A stretch of 64,000 nucleotides of DNA from an uncultured Pseudomonadales bacterium (GCA_938017975.1 CALIKQ010000041.1:1-64000), one strand, 5' to 3'; numbered from the stretch's first letter, positions 9,015 to 19,141 are shown. The notes: generated by a model from the letters alone, not told the origin. Program-made: numbers and translations.

Positions 9015-10400
9015 ATGTTGGACATTAATACGGCTGAAAGTGTCATCGATCATGGGCTGTCATTGGGCGCTGATTTTGCCGAGGTTTTCGTTGAGCGCAG
9101 CTTGACCAGTGCGGTCAATACCCTGAGCAGTCAGGTGCAATCCGTTGAATCTGGGATCGACTTTGGGATCGGCCTCCGGCTCGTTTTTGGCGCTAAAGTG
9201 CTCTATGGCTATACCAACAAAACGGCTGTCGATGAGCTCAAGCGAATCATGATCGAACTGGCAGCTAAGGATCAACGGGATCCACGGCTAGGACTTGTTG
9301 CATTCGATTTCTCGAGTCCCGAGGAGCGGCACCCGGCGACGCAAACTTTATCGATTGATGCCGATGTCGAGAGCAAAGTAGCGTATCTTTTGGCGTCAGA
9401 CGGTGCTGCTCGAGCGGCGAGCAATTTAATTTCCCAGACTCGAGGTATGTGTCGGCAGAAAGAGCAACACGTAGAGATTTTTAACAGCGAAGGGTGTCAC
9501 ACCCGCGATGTAAGAAATTATATCCGCGCCACGTTGACGGCGATCGCTGCTGATGGGCAGGAGCAAGCAACCGGTATGTGGAGCGATGGCGGACTGCTCG
9601 GTTGGGAGATCCGAGAGCATGTGGATCCGAAGAAGACAGGCGATGAGGCTGCGCGCCAAGCGGTTGTAAATTTGGGCGCCAAGGCTTGTCCATCGGGGCG
9701 GATGCCTGTGGTGATTGGCAACGGGTTTGGTGGCGTTATTTTCCATGAAGCTTGTGGACACCTGTTAGAGACTACCTCTGTTGCAAAGAAGGCCTCGGTG
9801 TTTCACGACAAGATGGGAGAAATGATCGCCAATGAGGCGGTCAGCGCAGTCGATGATGGCACGATGGTAAACGAATGGGGTTCGATCAATATTGACGATG
9901 AAGGCATGGAAACCCAGCGGACACAATTGATCAAAGAGGGTCGTCTGACCAGCTTTTTGGTTGACCGAATGGGTGCCGAGCAAACAGGTTTTGACCGGAC
10001 AGGATCTGGACGTCGAGAATCGTACAAATATGCGCCTGCATCGCGTATGCGCAATACATTTATCGAGGCTGGTGACGCTGAGTTTGACGATATGATCGGT
10101 TCGATCGATCGCGGCATTTATGCAGCTCAAATGGGCGGTGGCTCAGTCCAGCCAGGCACGGGAGAGTTTAATTTTGCGGTCACCGAAGGCTACTACGTTG
10201 AAGACGGCAAGATTCAATATCCTGTAAAGGCTGCAACTCTGATCAGTACAGGTCCGGCTGTGCTGAAAGAAATATCGATGGTTGGTCGTGACTTTTCCTT
10301 GGCCTGCGGGATGTGTGGTTCGGTCTCGGGGGCCGTGCCGACCTCGGTTGGGCAGGCCACCCTCAAGGTTGATGATATTTTGGTTGGGGGTCAGGGCTGA
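9015..10400 (+). CDS. tldD: Metalloprotease TldD
   Basis: A 461-residue TldD, the zinc-bearing subunit of the TldD/TldE (PmbA) heterodimer, which degrades unfolded peptides and matures some ribosomal peptides such as microcin B17. The zinc motif HEACGH is at 244-249 and the third ligand, by comparison with E. coli TldD, is Cys434 in GMCGSVSG. The GNGFGGVIFHEACGHLLE and PVKAATLISTGP segments are typical. I start at ATG 9015, with GGAG at 9000-9003; an in-frame GTG at 9003 overlaps that site. The stop overlaps the pmbA start by one base, which implies translational coupling. No peptide precursor gene is seen nearby. Confidence 0.95.
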   Translation: MLDINTAESVIDHGLSLGADFAEVFVERSLTSAVNTLSSQVQSVESGIDFGIGLRLVFGAKVLYGYTNKTAVDELKRIMIELAAKDQRDPRLGLVAFDFSSPEERHPATQTLSIDADVESKVAYLLASDGAARAASNLISQTRGMCRQKEQHVEIFNSEGCHTRDVRNYIRATLTAIAADGQEQATGMWSDGGLLGWEIREHVDPKKTGDEAARQAVVNLGAKACPSGRMPVVIGNGFGGVIFHEACGHLLETTSVAKKASVFHDKMGEMIANEAVSAVDDGTMVNEWGSINIDDEGMETQRTQLIKEGRLTSFLVDRMGAEQTGFDRTGSGRRESYKYAPASRMRNTFIEAGDAEFDDMIGSIDRGIYAAQMGGGSVQPGTGEFNFAVTEGYYVEDGKIQYPVKAATLISTGPAVLKEISMVGRDFSLACGMCGSVSGAVPTSVGQATLKVDDILVGGQG

Positions 10401-11728
10401 TGTTAGCGCGTGATCAGGCAGATCAAATTTTAACGCGAGTCCTAGATTCAGGGGCCGAAGGGGACCTCATCATCGACCAGGGTCAAGCCCTGTCTTTGAA
10501 AGCGAAGGATGGTGAGCTAGAAGAACACAAGGTGACTTCGAGTCAGGTCTTTGGGTTGAGGGTGATCAAAAATGGTCGGGTAGGAACGGCCTACAGTGAG
10601 GCGGCCGATCCAGAATCTCTTGAAGCTTTAGTCCACCAGGCACTGCAAAATGCAAGCTACGCTGCGGTCGAAGCCAACGAAAAAATTTTACCGAATACCG
10701 CACAACTTCGAACCGATGACGCGCTTTTATGTCCGATCGATACTGTCGCCATTGACGCAAAGATCGATCTCGCACTAGAGATCGAAGCCACTTTGTCGGC
10801 GAAACCAAAGGTCAAAAACGTGCCCTACAATGGCGTCCAAGATAGCATGGGTGAGCGACAGCTTTTCTCGACTGCGGGTCTTTCGGCGGTTTCGAGAGCT
10901 CGGACGACGGCTTGTTTCGCCTATGCCTTATTGGAAGATGGCGAAAGCAACGCGATGGAAGGGCGAGGACAAGTGTCCCGGCAGTTTGCTGAGCTCAAGG
11001 CGAGTTCGCTCGTTGATTCTGTGTATCAAAACGCTCTGGATATGCTGGCAGGAAAAGAAATAGCGAGCGGTCGTTACGATGTGATTTTCGACGAAGAGAT
11101 GTTGCCTTCATTGTTTCAGGTTTTTGGGATGATGTTCTCAGGTAAGTCCGCAAAAGATGGCGTCAATCCAATGCGCGACCGATTGGGGACAAAGATTGCT
11201 GATCCTCGGCTCACTCTGCGCGACAATCCGTTGGCAACGAGTGGTTTTGGCTATGCATTGTTCGATGACGAAGGCACGCCCACGCAAAATCTTAATCTTA
11301 TCGAACAAGGTGATCTAACTTCCCTCATTCACAACAGCATGACTGGTTCGCACTTTGGTCTAGAAAGCACAGGGCATGGGACCCGAGGACCTCGATCAAC
11401 CTTGGGTGTTGCACTGCACCAGCTTGAGCTTCTTGGGGGTGATGCAGACCAGGCGGCGCTAACAGCAGGGCGGACGGTCTTGATCACCGATCTGACAGGA
11501 ATGCATTCAGGGGCCAATCCAATTTCCGGTGAGTTCAGTTTTGGTGCTTCGGGGTTTTTGTGCGAGGACGGTGCGCGCGTACAAGCGGTGCGTGGAATTA
11601 CGGTCGCAGGAAATTTTTATGACATGCTCCGGCGCGTTAATCTGATTGGAGCTGAGCAACACTGGAACTGGGAACGTTCAGCTTTGATGCCCAGCATCCG
11701 ATTTGCGGATGTATCGATATCGGGTTAG
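10400..11728 (+). CDS. pmbA: TldE/PmbA family metallopeptidase subunit
   Basis: A 442-residue partner of TldD in the cytosolic TldD/TldE protease. It has the TldD/PmbA fold but lacks the HExxxH zinc motif, as expected for the TldE subunit, which shapes the central cavity. Recognisable segments are RLGTKIADPRLTLRDNP, MTGSHFGLESTGHGTRG and GEFSFGASGFLCEDG. Its ATG shares one base with the tldD stop (TGATG), so the pair is cotranslated in fixed proportion. In E. coli the two genes are unlinked; here they form an operon. Confidence 0.93.
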   Translation: MLARDQADQILTRVLDSGAEGDLIIDQGQALSLKAKDGELEEHKVTSSQVFGLRVIKNGRVGTAYSEAADPESLEALVHQALQNASYAAVEANEKILPNTAQLRTDDALLCPIDTVAIDAKIDLALEIEATLSAKPKVKNVPYNGVQDSMGERQLFSTAGLSAVSRARTTACFAYALLEDGESNAMEGRGQVSRQFAELKASSLVDSVYQNALDMLAGKEIASGRYDVIFDEEMLPSLFQVFGMMFSGKSAKDGVNPMRDRLGTKIADPRLTLRDNPLATSGFGYALFDDEGTPTQNLNLIEQGDLTSLIHNSMTGSHFGLESTGHGTRGPRSTLGVALHQLELLGGDADQAALTAGRTVLITDLTGMHSGANPISGEFSFGASGFLCEDGARVQAVRGITVAGNFYDMLRRVNLIGAEQHWNWERSALMPSIRFADVSISG

Positions 11729-11815
11729 GTGAATAAAATAGAGAGATGAGCTCGGGCATATCCAGCTTATATTCCCAGTATTGAGTCATTTGAAGAACGA
11801 AATGGAGACCGCATC

Positions 11816-13210
11816 ATGATTCGACGGGCAATGTTTTTGGTGTATTACACGATGGCCGTCCTGCTCGGTGGGATGATGTTCCCACAGGTTGCTGGAGCAG
11901 CTGGTGCTCTGGATCCAATTGCGCTGTTGTCTGAGTACATTGAGGTCGATACGGTCAATCCGCCTGGCAATGAAGCGAATGCGGTTGCTTTCTATGCTCG
12001 GTACTTGAAGGCTGCCGGGATTGACTATGAGGTCGGGGAGTCGGCCCCTGGCCGATCCAATATCTGGGCGCGCCTTGAAGGCGGCGATCAGGCGGGGCTT
12101 ATGCTTTTGCAGCACACCGATGTTGTGCCGGCGGATGAGCGATATTGGTCAACACCACCATTTGAGGCGCGGGTTGAAGCAGGCTATCTATTCGGTCGTG
12201 GTGCGATTGATATGAAAGGGACCGGTATTGCGCAGTTCCTCGCATTTTTAGCGCTTGCGCAATCAGAAGAGCCCCTTCAGCGAGATGTGGTCTTTATGGC
12301 GACGGCCGATGAAGAAGCAGGTGGTTTTTTTGGATTGGATTGGGTCATTAAAAATCGTCCATCTGCTTTTGAGGGGGTTGGTTTCGTTTTAAACGAGGGG
12401 GGTAGTGGCTCTCTTCGGGATGACGAAAAAGTTTTTGCCATCGAGGTGACCCAGAAAGTACCGGTTTGGTTTCGGCTCAGTGCTGAGGGTGTGCCGGGTC
12501 ACGGATCCTATCCGCGTCCTACCGCGGCAGTGACAACGCTCATCACTGCCTTGGCGAGTTTAAATCATCAGCCTTTTCCAATTCGAGTGATCCCTGCAGT
12601 AGACCGCTACTTTAAGGGCCTTGGCGCAAGTATTGAAGGACCGGAGGGCCGAGACTTTATGGATTTAGCCTCCGCCGTTCAGCGACCCGAATTCGTCGAG
12701 GCGCTTCACGAAAAACATCCAGCGCTCCACGCGTTACTGCGAGATACATGCTCGATTACGATGCTCAAAGGATCCGACAAAATCAATGTAGTGCCACCGA
12801 TTGCCGAAGCGGAAGTTGACTGTCGAATGTTGCCAGACCGTCCATCGGGGGCGTTTATTCAAGATTTTAAAGACCGCCTTGGCGGCGCGGATGTCGACGT
12901 TGAGTTGATTATGGCGTTTTCGCCCGCGATCTCAGACGCCGAGTCAAAGCTGGTGCGTTCAATCCAGAGTACTTTGAGGCAACGTCATCCGCGCGCAAGA
13001 TTCACCTTCTCGGTAGCTTCTGGTTTTACGGACAGTCATTTTACGCGGGATCTAGGAATCGAGAGCTATGGATTCTCCCCGATGCTGTTTCGCGACGGTG
13101 AAGCCAGCGGCGTTCATGGCAATAATGAAGCTGTGCATATTGAACGGTACCGAAAAGCAGTCGCCGATTATCAATCCGTGGTTGAAGCCTTTGTCCTCAG
13201 AAGCCAGTAA
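11816..13210 (+). CDS. M20 family metallopeptidase, exported
   Basis: A 464-residue zinc-dependent exopeptidase or deacylase of the M20 family (ArgE/DapE/CPG2 type). An N-terminal signal peptide of about 28 residues ends at VAGAAG, so it acts in the periplasm. Metal and catalytic residues are His100 and Asp102 (LLQHTDVV), Asp132 (GRGAIDMKG), Glu166 as general base and Glu167 as ligand (ADEEAGG). The dimerisation domain holds PGHGSYPRP. The C-terminal ligand segment is GVHGNNEAVH. It follows tldD-pmbA by 87 bp on the same strand and may share their peptide-recycling role. The substrate is not determined. Confidence 0.9.
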   Translation: MIRRAMFLVYYTMAVLLGGMMFPQVAGAAGALDPIALLSEYIEVDTVNPPGNEANAVAFYARYLKAAGIDYEVGESAPGRSNIWARLEGGDQAGLMLLQHTDVVPADERYWSTPPFEARVEAGYLFGRGAIDMKGTGIAQFLAFLALAQSEEPLQRDVVFMATADEEAGGFFGLDWVIKNRPSAFEGVGFVLNEGGSGSLRDDEKVFAIEVTQKVPVWFRLSAEGVPGHGSYPRPTAAVTTLITALASLNHQPFPIRVIPAVDRYFKGLGASIEGPEGRDFMDLASAVQRPEFVEALHEKHPALHALLRDTCSITMLKGSDKINVVPPIAEAEVDCRMLPDRPSGAFIQDFKDRLGGADVDVELIMAFSPAISDAESKLVRSIQSTLRQRHPRARFTFSVASGFTDSHFTRDLGIESYGFSPMLFRDGEASGVHGNNEAVHIERYRKAVADYQSVVEAFVLRSQ

Positions 13211-13362
13211 GCCCCTTTGGGATGCGGCCCTGATGCTCAGATAGTCATGAATCAGAACCCGGGTCAGAGTCCCATCACACAGCACGGCTGGTCGTTTGCG
13301 AGGCTATCCTTAGGAGCTGACGGCGATGCGCGCACCGAATGCATAAGAGTGCCGATACCGAT

Positions 13363-14175
13363 CTAATAGGGCCGATCGCCCTTAACCGTAACCCGAGTGC
13401 CACTTCGAACTGCTGGGAAATAATCCCAAACCGCTAAGTGCTGAGTGCAACGGTTATCCCATAGCGCGATGGTATTTTCCCGCCAGTGAAAGCGACAATG
13501 AAATTGCGGATGCTTGATGTGATCAAACAGCATTTGAAGCAAAGCTTGGCTCTCGCGATCAGATAGGCCAACGATCCCTCGAGTGAACCCTTGGTTGACA
13601 AAAAGCGCCTTTCTTCCGGTCTCCGGGTGCGTCCGTATCACTGGATGCTCCGCACTAGGATTACTTCGCTGAGGCAAGTGATCACCGTAATATCCCGAGT
13701 AATTTGCCGAATGCTTCGCTGACAAGGGGGCCAGTAATGCTTTTATAGGGCTGGACAGCGCGTCATAGGCTGCATACATATTGGCCCACAATGTGTCGCC
13801 GCCGACTTTGGGCGATGTTTGTAGGTAAAGAATGCTCGCTTTCGGGGGTTCTTCGTCAGCAGAAACATCACTGTGCCAGGTGTCGCCGTTGTTTCGGTGA
13901 GAATCCGGCCCTGTATGGATTGCCATTAATGCGGGATTATTATCTCGATACGGGGCTGCAGGGTGAATATGTAATTCGCCTAACATGTGTCCTAGGTTTA
14001 ATTGCTGCTCAGGCGTTATGGATTGGTCATAAAAAAATAAGACGAGGTGCTCAAGCCACGCGTGTTTGATTTCTGAAAAAACGGCGGATGCAGGTTTTTC
14101 GCCCAGGTTGACCCCGCTAATCACTGCGCCGATCGTCGGCGTTAACGGTTCAACCGAAATATGCTGGTAGCGCAT
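13363..14175 (-). CDS. TauD/TfdA family Fe(II)/2-oxoglutarate dioxygenase
   Basis: A 270-residue non-haem iron oxygenase that couples 2-oxoglutarate decarboxylation to substrate hydroxylation, as in taurine or 2,4-D cleavage. The facial triad is His101 and Asp103 (TWHSDVS) plus His246 (CTQHLAVWDY). The 2-oxoglutarate Arg is R261 in SGTRVTVKG. It is close to the family's usual length. No sulfonate ABC transporter or sulfur operon is adjacent, so taurine need not be the substrate. An AAGG ribosome site precedes the ATG. It is convergent with the peptidase gene. Confidence 0.9.
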   Translation of the reverse strand: MRYQHISVEPLTPTIGAVISGVNLGEKPASAVFSEIKHAWLEHLVLFFYDQSITPEQQLNLGHMLGELHIHPAAPYRDNNPALMAIHTGPDSHRNNGDTWHSDVSADEEPPKASILYLQTSPKVGGDTLWANMYAAYDALSSPIKALLAPLSAKHSANYSGYYGDHLPQRSNPSAEHPVIRTHPETGRKALFVNQGFTRGIVGLSDRESQALLQMLFDHIKHPQFHCRFHWRENTIALWDNRCTQHLAVWDYFPAVRSGTRVTVKGDRPY

Positions 14176-14417
14176 TTGCGTGCCTTAGCCTGATGAGGAC
14201 GGCTCTAAAGGATGACTGCCGTTTTAATGTAACCGATAGTCTTAAAGATTACAGCGTTTGAAATGCTGCCGATCAGCAATCAATAACGCGGTCCAAGCCG
14301 ATTATGCAGCCAGGGTAAATAAAATCAGCTCGCGGTCCTGATGTTGATAGACCTCACGGATTCACTTCCGAGTATTGAGTTGCTAGATTGAGGAAATTAA
14401 GGATCGGGAGGTCAGCA

Positions 14418-15818
14418 TTGAGCAGTCCACTTTGGCGATATAGCGCAGTTGCTTTGCGCGAAGGTCTTCTAAACAGAACCTTTTCGGTTCTCGAGGTGGT
14501 TCAGTCCGTTACCGAACGGTTGTATTCGGAAAATCCAAGTCTTAATGCCATTGTCTACGACTACTCAGAGCAGGCGCTGGAAGCGGCGAGACAAGCGGAT
14601 GCGCGGATCGCACGGGGTGAACCCCAGCGCATGCTCGAGGGTGTTCCTGTCACGGTTAAAGTGAATGTCGATTATGAAGGCACTCCGACGACCAATGGGT
14701 TGCCAGCGATGGCGGGAAATAATGCGCCGGGGCATTCTCCAATTGTTCAAAATTTGCTGGATGCCGGCGCTATTGTCATCGGTAAAACCAATACCCCAGA
14801 GTTTTCCATGCGCCTCACGACAGACAATCCGCTGCATGGCAGAACCAAGAGCCCTTGGGATGATCGAGCCTCTCCCGGGGGGTCCTCGGGTGGGGCCGGC
14901 GCCGCTTGTGCAGCAGGAATAGGTCCGATTCACCACGGGAACGATATCGCCGGTTCGCTGCGCTTTCCTGCTTCTTGTTGCGGTTGTGCAACGGTAAAAC
15001 CTGGTCTTGGCCGAGTGCCAGCGTTCAACCCGTCGGCCTTGGCCGAGCGCGGACTGTTATCTCAACTCATGTCTGTTCAGGGGACGATTTGTCGTGAAGT
15101 GAGAGATGTCCGCTTGGCGATGCAGGTGATGTCCCAGTCGGACCCTCGGGATCCTTGGTGGGCACCGGTTCCTTTTTTTGGTCCGCAACCTAAAGACCCT
15201 ATCCGGGTGGCAATGACGAAGCAATCGCATGGTTACCCAATCCATCCAGAGATTGTCCGGAGTCTGGATCGCGCTGCGGCGTCCCTCGAGGCCGCTGGAT
15301 ATCGAGTGGACGAGATTGACGTCCCGACGATTAAAGATGCTGCGAACGCGTGGTTCAGTGTGGCAATACTCGAGATCAAGGAGAGTCTTGATCCAGTCGC
15401 GCGGGAACACGGCAGCCAGACGATCCAGAATATTTTTGATTACTACTATCAGATGGCAGAGACCGTCGATTATCAAGGCTACATGCAAGGCATCGCTCAG
15501 AGGAGTGCGATTATTAGGCCCTGGAACGAGTTTCTTTCGGAGTACCCCCTGGTGTTAACCCCTTTTCTGATGCGCCCGACCTATGACTTTGACTATGACG
15601 AAAGCTTTGAAGGCTGCAAGGATTTGTTTGATTCAGCAATCTACAGCTACGGTATGAACTATATGGGACTGCCCGCAGGCTTTGTCCCAACGGGATTGAT
15701 CGAGGACCGTCCTTCTGGTGTCCAGATTGTGGGGCAGCGGTTCAGAGAGGATCTCATTCTTGATGCCCTTGAGGTCATCGAACAAGACAGCGGAGTCATG
15801 GCCCAGCAGCTCTGGTGA
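14418..15818 (+). CDS. Amidase signature family hydrolase
   Basis: A 466-residue amidase hydrolysing a carboxamide or related bond. The Ser-cisSer-Lys triad reads Lys81 (VTVKVN), Ser156 (SPGGSSGGAG) and Ser180 (DIAGSLRFPA). The 75- and 24-residue spacings equal those of fatty acid amide hydrolase. The start chosen is TTG 14418, because GGGAGG lies 6 bases upstream; an in-frame TTG at 14388 has no ribosome site. It is monocistronic and convergent with an MFS gene. The substrate is unknown; FAAH-like, aryl and short aliphatic amides are all possible. Confidence 0.88.
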   Translation: MSSPLWRYSAVALREGLLNRTFSVLEVVQSVTERLYSENPSLNAIVYDYSEQALEAARQADARIARGEPQRMLEGVPVTVKVNVDYEGTPTTNGLPAMAGNNAPGHSPIVQNLLDAGAIVIGKTNTPEFSMRLTTDNPLHGRTKSPWDDRASPGGSSGGAGAACAAGIGPIHHGNDIAGSLRFPASCCGCATVKPGLGRVPAFNPSALAERGLLSQLMSVQGTICREVRDVRLAMQVMSQSDPRDPWWAPVPFFGPQPKDPIRVAMTKQSHGYPIHPEIVRSLDRAAASLEAAGYRVDEIDVPTIKDAANAWFSVAILEIKESLDPVAREHGSQTIQNIFDYYYQMAETVDYQGYMQGIAQRSAIIRPWNEFLSEYPLVLTPFLMRPTYDFDYDESFEGCKDLFDSAIYSYGMNYMGLPAGFVPTGLIEDRPSGVQIVGQRFREDLILDALEVIEQDSGVMAQQLW

Positions 15819-15822
15819 TTCG

Positions 15823-15840
15823 GCCTCCAGGGAGGGAGGC
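15823..15840. terminator. Hairpin between convergent genes
   Basis: A GCCTCC arm and a GGAGGC arm enclose the 6-base loop AGGGAG, 5 bases after the amidase stop. There is no clear T-tract, so intrinsic termination is only possible. Confidence 0.3.
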
Positions 15841-15909
15841 TCGGCAACCTCAAGTTCAGACCCGGGTGCTCCAAGCAATGAAGAAAGCTGAGATCCGGAA
15901 AAACGTCGA

Positions 15910-17223
15910 TTAAACCTCGCCGGTTGCTGATTCGTTCGTCTCCAAGTCATCTGCCAAGTAACGACCGGCGATAAAGTAGTGATAGGCGGCCCATAGATTC
16001 ACAAGACCTAAAATCAAAAGGGCGTAGCGCAGAGACTCGTCTCCGTAGGCTGGCTGAAGCAGATCAGAGACAATGCCCACCATCTGGGGCCCAGCGCCAA
16101 GGCCAATGATATTGAGAATAAAAAGTAAGACGGCTGCAGCCACTGCGCGCATTCTCAGTGGAACAAGTCCCTGAGCTTGAGAGAATGTTGTCGCTTGATA
16201 AAAGTTGCCCAAAAGAATTGGCAGAATTAAAAACAGCAAGCTCGCTGTTGCCGTCTCGCTAAGGTAGATGCCAAAGCTGATCGGAACGCTGATCAGCAGT
16301 GCAACGGTCACGATCCACAGATACCAGCGCTGATCCCGTGCACCAAAGCGGTCCGCGAGATAACCTCCTAAAACAATGCCGATCCCGCCCGGGATTCCCA
16401 GAATCAGTCCAAGATAGGTCCCGGCATCGCCTGTACCCATCCCATAGGAACGGATTAAAAATGAGGGTACCCAGGTCACAATACCGTAACCAACGAATGC
16501 CGTTAGCCCGCCGCCAATGGCCATGTGCCGGAATGATTTTTTTGTCCAAAGGAACTTGAAGGTCTCTAGAACGCCGGGTTGATCCTCGGTGGCGGTTCGG
16601 CCCTCTGCCATCCCTCGCGGCGGCTCGCGCAGACTATAGCGCACCAACAGCGCCAGCAAGATCCCGGGAACCCCTACGACAAAAAAGGCGACGCGCCATC
16701 CAAAAAATTCATTGAGCCAGCCACCAGCGATGAAGCCAAACAATATGCCAAAAGGAATGCCAAGGGCGTAGATACCAAGTGCTGTTGCTCGATTCTCAGA
16801 GGGAAAGTAATCGGCAATCATGGAGTGGGCAGGTGGTGAACATCCTGCCTCGCCGACGCCAACCCCGATTCTGGCGATCAGAAGATGCCAAAAATTTTGC
16901 GCCAGACCTGAAACTGCGGTCATGGCGCTCCATACCGTAAGGGCAATTGCAATGAGGTTTCTCCGATTGCCGCGATCCGCCAGTCTCGCGATGGGGATTC
17001 CAAGGGTGGCGTAGAAGAGCGCAAAGGCAAAGCCCGTGAGCATGCCAAGTGCAGTGTCTGATAAACCAAGATCTTGTTTTATGGGCTCGAGCAAGATTGA
17101 AAGAATCTGCCGATCGATAAAGTTGAACGTATAGACGACCACCAGGACGCCCAGCGCATAACGTCGCATCGCTGGGCTGAACACTGATTGAGTCTCTTGC
17201 TGGGTTGGCTCGCTCATTGCCAT
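15910..17223 (-). CDS. Spinster-like MFS transporter
   Basis: A 437-residue inner-membrane carrier of the major facilitator superfamily with about 12 hydrophobic segments. The first segment contains YTFNFIDRQILSILLEPI, followed by the MFS loop (ARLADRGNRR), and resembles the spinster (Spns) family of putative lipid or small-organic-anion carriers. I start at ATG 17223 with AAGGA 6 bases upstream; the longer in-frame form adds 22 hydrophilic residues without a ribosome site. It is divergent from the MDR reductase gene. A paralogue lies at 51722-53326 with the same FNFIDRxILSIL signature. The substrate is unknown. Confidence 0.88.
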   Translation of the reverse strand: MAMSEPTQQETQSVFSPAMRRYALGVLVVVYTFNFIDRQILSILLEPIKQDLGLSDTALGMLTGFAFALFYATLGIPIARLADRGNRRNLIAIALTVWSAMTAVSGLAQNFWHLLIARIGVGVGEAGCSPPAHSMIADYFPSENRATALGIYALGIPFGILFGFIAGGWLNEFFGWRVAFFVVGVPGILLALLVRYSLREPPRGMAEGRTATEDQPGVLETFKFLWTKKSFRHMAIGGGLTAFVGYGIVTWVPSFLIRSYGMGTGDAGTYLGLILGIPGGIGIVLGGYLADRFGARDQRWYLWIVTVALLISVPISFGIYLSETATASLLFLILPILLGNFYQATTFSQAQGLVPLRMRAVAAAVLLFILNIIGLGAGPQMVGIVSDLLQPAYGDESLRYALLILGLVNLWAAYHYFIAGRYLADDLETNESATGEV

Positions 17224-17464
17224 CGATCGTCCTTGGTTATTATTTTTGAAGTGCGAGCATGGCGTGAAGAAATTTTGAATGCAACACAAATGTCGTGGCG
17301 CCCTGTTCAGCCCCGTGGGTTTGAGATATCTCTACGGCCCTGCAGCACCTAGGATATGTTCGAAGTCAGAAATGGCTGCTTCATCTAGGCCGGTTATTTT
17401 AGAGCGTGTTAGGCTTACCGAATCAAATCACAGCACCCCTCCGGTGCAGCAGACAGAGGACACT

Positions 17465-18469
17465 ATGACGAGATTTAACCGCCGGGTCATTCTGGTAAAG
17501 AGACCGACAGCAGATGCAACCCCAGATTGTTTTCTCGTGGAGGATGAGGCACTAGAGCCGCTTGCCGAGGGACAGCTGCGGGTCGCCGTAGAATATATTT
17601 CGGTGGACGCCGGAATGCGAACGATGTTGCGCGGAGAGGGTTATCACCGACAAGTGGCGTTGGGCGGCGTGATACTCGCTGGTGGCGTTGGCCGGATCAT
17701 CGAATCAACCTTGTCCGATTGGTCAGTGGGCCAGGCCGTGCGTGGCGGTCTCGGCGCGCAGACACTCGCAACGGTGACCCCGGAAATGGTCGAGCGAGTT
17801 GATGATGGATTCGGCCCTTTGAGTGTGCATCTCGGGCTTCTTGGTGGTTCAACGGGCGTTACAGCCTATATCGGTATGGAACAAGTGGCGAAAGTAAAGC
17901 CAGGAGATATATTCGCGGTTTCGGCTGCAGCTGGGGCTGTTGGTGCGGTTGCGGGGCAGATCGCAAAAAAAGCAGGCGCCTATGTGATCGGTATTGCTGG
18001 GGGACAGCGCAAGACAGCATTTCTTGTCGACAAATTGGGTTTCGACGCGGCAATTGATTATAAAGGACAGGATGTATCGGCCGAGCTCAAACGACTCGCT
18101 CCCAATGGAATTAATGTCTTTTTTGATAATGTCGGCGGGGCGATCTTAGATGCTGCCCTGGATCACTTAGCGTTGCGTGCACGGGTTGTAATCTGCGGCG
18201 CGATATCTCAGTACGATGACATGGATCATGTCACTGGCCCGTCGATGTATTTGCGTCTGGCTGAGCGTCAATCGGTAATGGAGGGATTCGCTTATTTTCA
18301 TTTTCCTGAGCGGATGGAGCCGGCCAAGGCACAGCTCTCAGAGTGGTTGGCTGAAGGGTCGATTGTGTTGCCCGAAGAGATCCTGACAGGAATCGATGCT
18401 TATCCAGAAGCGTTGCAGTTTATGTTCAGCGGCGGCAATCTTGGAAAGCTGATGGTTAAAGCGTCTTAA
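17465..18469 (+). CDS. MDR family NADP-dependent oxidoreductase (CurA/PTGR-like)
   Basis: A 334-residue zinc-free medium-chain reductase of the leukotriene B4 dehydrogenase/curcumin reductase group, which reduces the double bond of enones with NADPH. The N-terminal GroES-like half holds DAGMRTMLRGEGY. The nucleotide fold shows SAAAGAVGAVAGQIAKKAG, and the FFDNVGG segment is diagnostic for the group. No zinc-binding Cys pairs are present. The start is ATG 17465 with AGAGGA just upstream; the frame extends 62 residues further upstream, but that part overlaps the divergent promoter region and looks non-coding. Confidence 0.9.
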   Translation: MTRFNRRVILVKRPTADATPDCFLVEDEALEPLAEGQLRVAVEYISVDAGMRTMLRGEGYHRQVALGGVILAGGVGRIIESTLSDWSVGQAVRGGLGAQTLATVTPEMVERVDDGFGPLSVHLGLLGGSTGVTAYIGMEQVAKVKPGDIFAVSAAAGAVGAVAGQIAKKAGAYVIGIAGGQRKTAFLVDKLGFDAAIDYKGQDVSAELKRLAPNGINVFFDNVGGAILDAALDHLALRARVVICGAISQYDDMDHVTGPSMYLRLAERQSVMEGFAYFHFPERMEPAKAQLSEWLAEGSIVLPEEILTGIDAYPEALQFMFSGGNLGKLMVKAS

Positions 18470-18562
18470 CCCGTCGTGCCGGGAGGACCGGTTTCGTTGC
18501 GTTGTTAACCCGCGCTCAGCATGACCGATTGAGAGCCTAGCCTAAGCGGGCGGCGCCAAGGA

Positions 18563-19141
18563 TTACTCTGCAGGTTCCACGAAGGCTTCGTTGATATAAG
18601 TGAACGCGGCAGCGGCGAGAATGTCATTAATTTCCGAGGGTGTGGCCCTGGGCATTCCTGCTTTCCGCATCATTCGAATGACCCGCATAGTGAGTGCTTT
18701 TTTATTCGGGCCGTCAAGGCCAATCATGTCTTCATCAAAGGGCAGCGATTTCCCAGAGCTGTCTTGCTCTTGCACCGATGTTTCAAGGTGCGATCTTAGC
18801 TCGCCAAAGTTTTTTTCATTCCAGCCTTTCGCGCCCAGTGCGATGACGGCTTTGACCACAGTTTCAGATTTGATGGCCCGGGGTGATCCTCGAAGCGCTG
18901 ATTCGAGCTGGAAGGCTTTCCATGATTGAGGGTCGCGTAGACTTACGTTCGATCGACTGGTGCCGAGGCCATCAGCACCATGACAGGTCTGGCAGCTTTC
19001 GGCGCCCGTTGTGTAGACGACTTTGCCAAGCGCAAACAAATCGAGGCCTTGTTGGGTATCGGCGCCGTTGGCATTGGCAGACGTCGATAAAAAGCTGAAG
19101 ATCAAACCGCTAATGATGGATACGCGCAATATTCGAGACAT
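18563..19141 (-). CDS. c-type cytochrome, single haem
   Basis: A 192-residue periplasmic electron carrier. Residues 1-24 are a signal peptide ([17 protein letters not shown]), and a single CQTCH haem-attachment motif sits at 50-54, followed by GADGLG as in class I cytochromes c. The remaining roughly 110 residues are polar and less conserved. I start at ATG 19141; an in-frame extension of 18 residues upstream is not signal-like. It is divergent from a histidine kinase gene 70 bp away. It is a plausible electron acceptor for the molybdenum hydroxylase at 21.4-24.2 kb, which is inference. Confidence 0.87.
   Translation of the reverse strand: MSRILRVSIISGLIFSFLSTSANANGADTQQGLDLFALGKVVYTTGAESCQTCHGADGLGTSRSNVSLRDPQSWKAFQLESALRGSPRAIKSETVVKAVIALGAKGWNEKNFGELRSHLETSVQEQDSSGKSLPFDEDMIGLDGPNKKALTMRVIRMMRKAGMPRATPSEINDILAAAAFTYINEAFVEPAE

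Noticed and set aside
13211-13362. tRNA-like GGGTCAGAGTCCCA stretch
   Set aside because: The arms do not fold into a cloverleaf and no T-loop motif is present.
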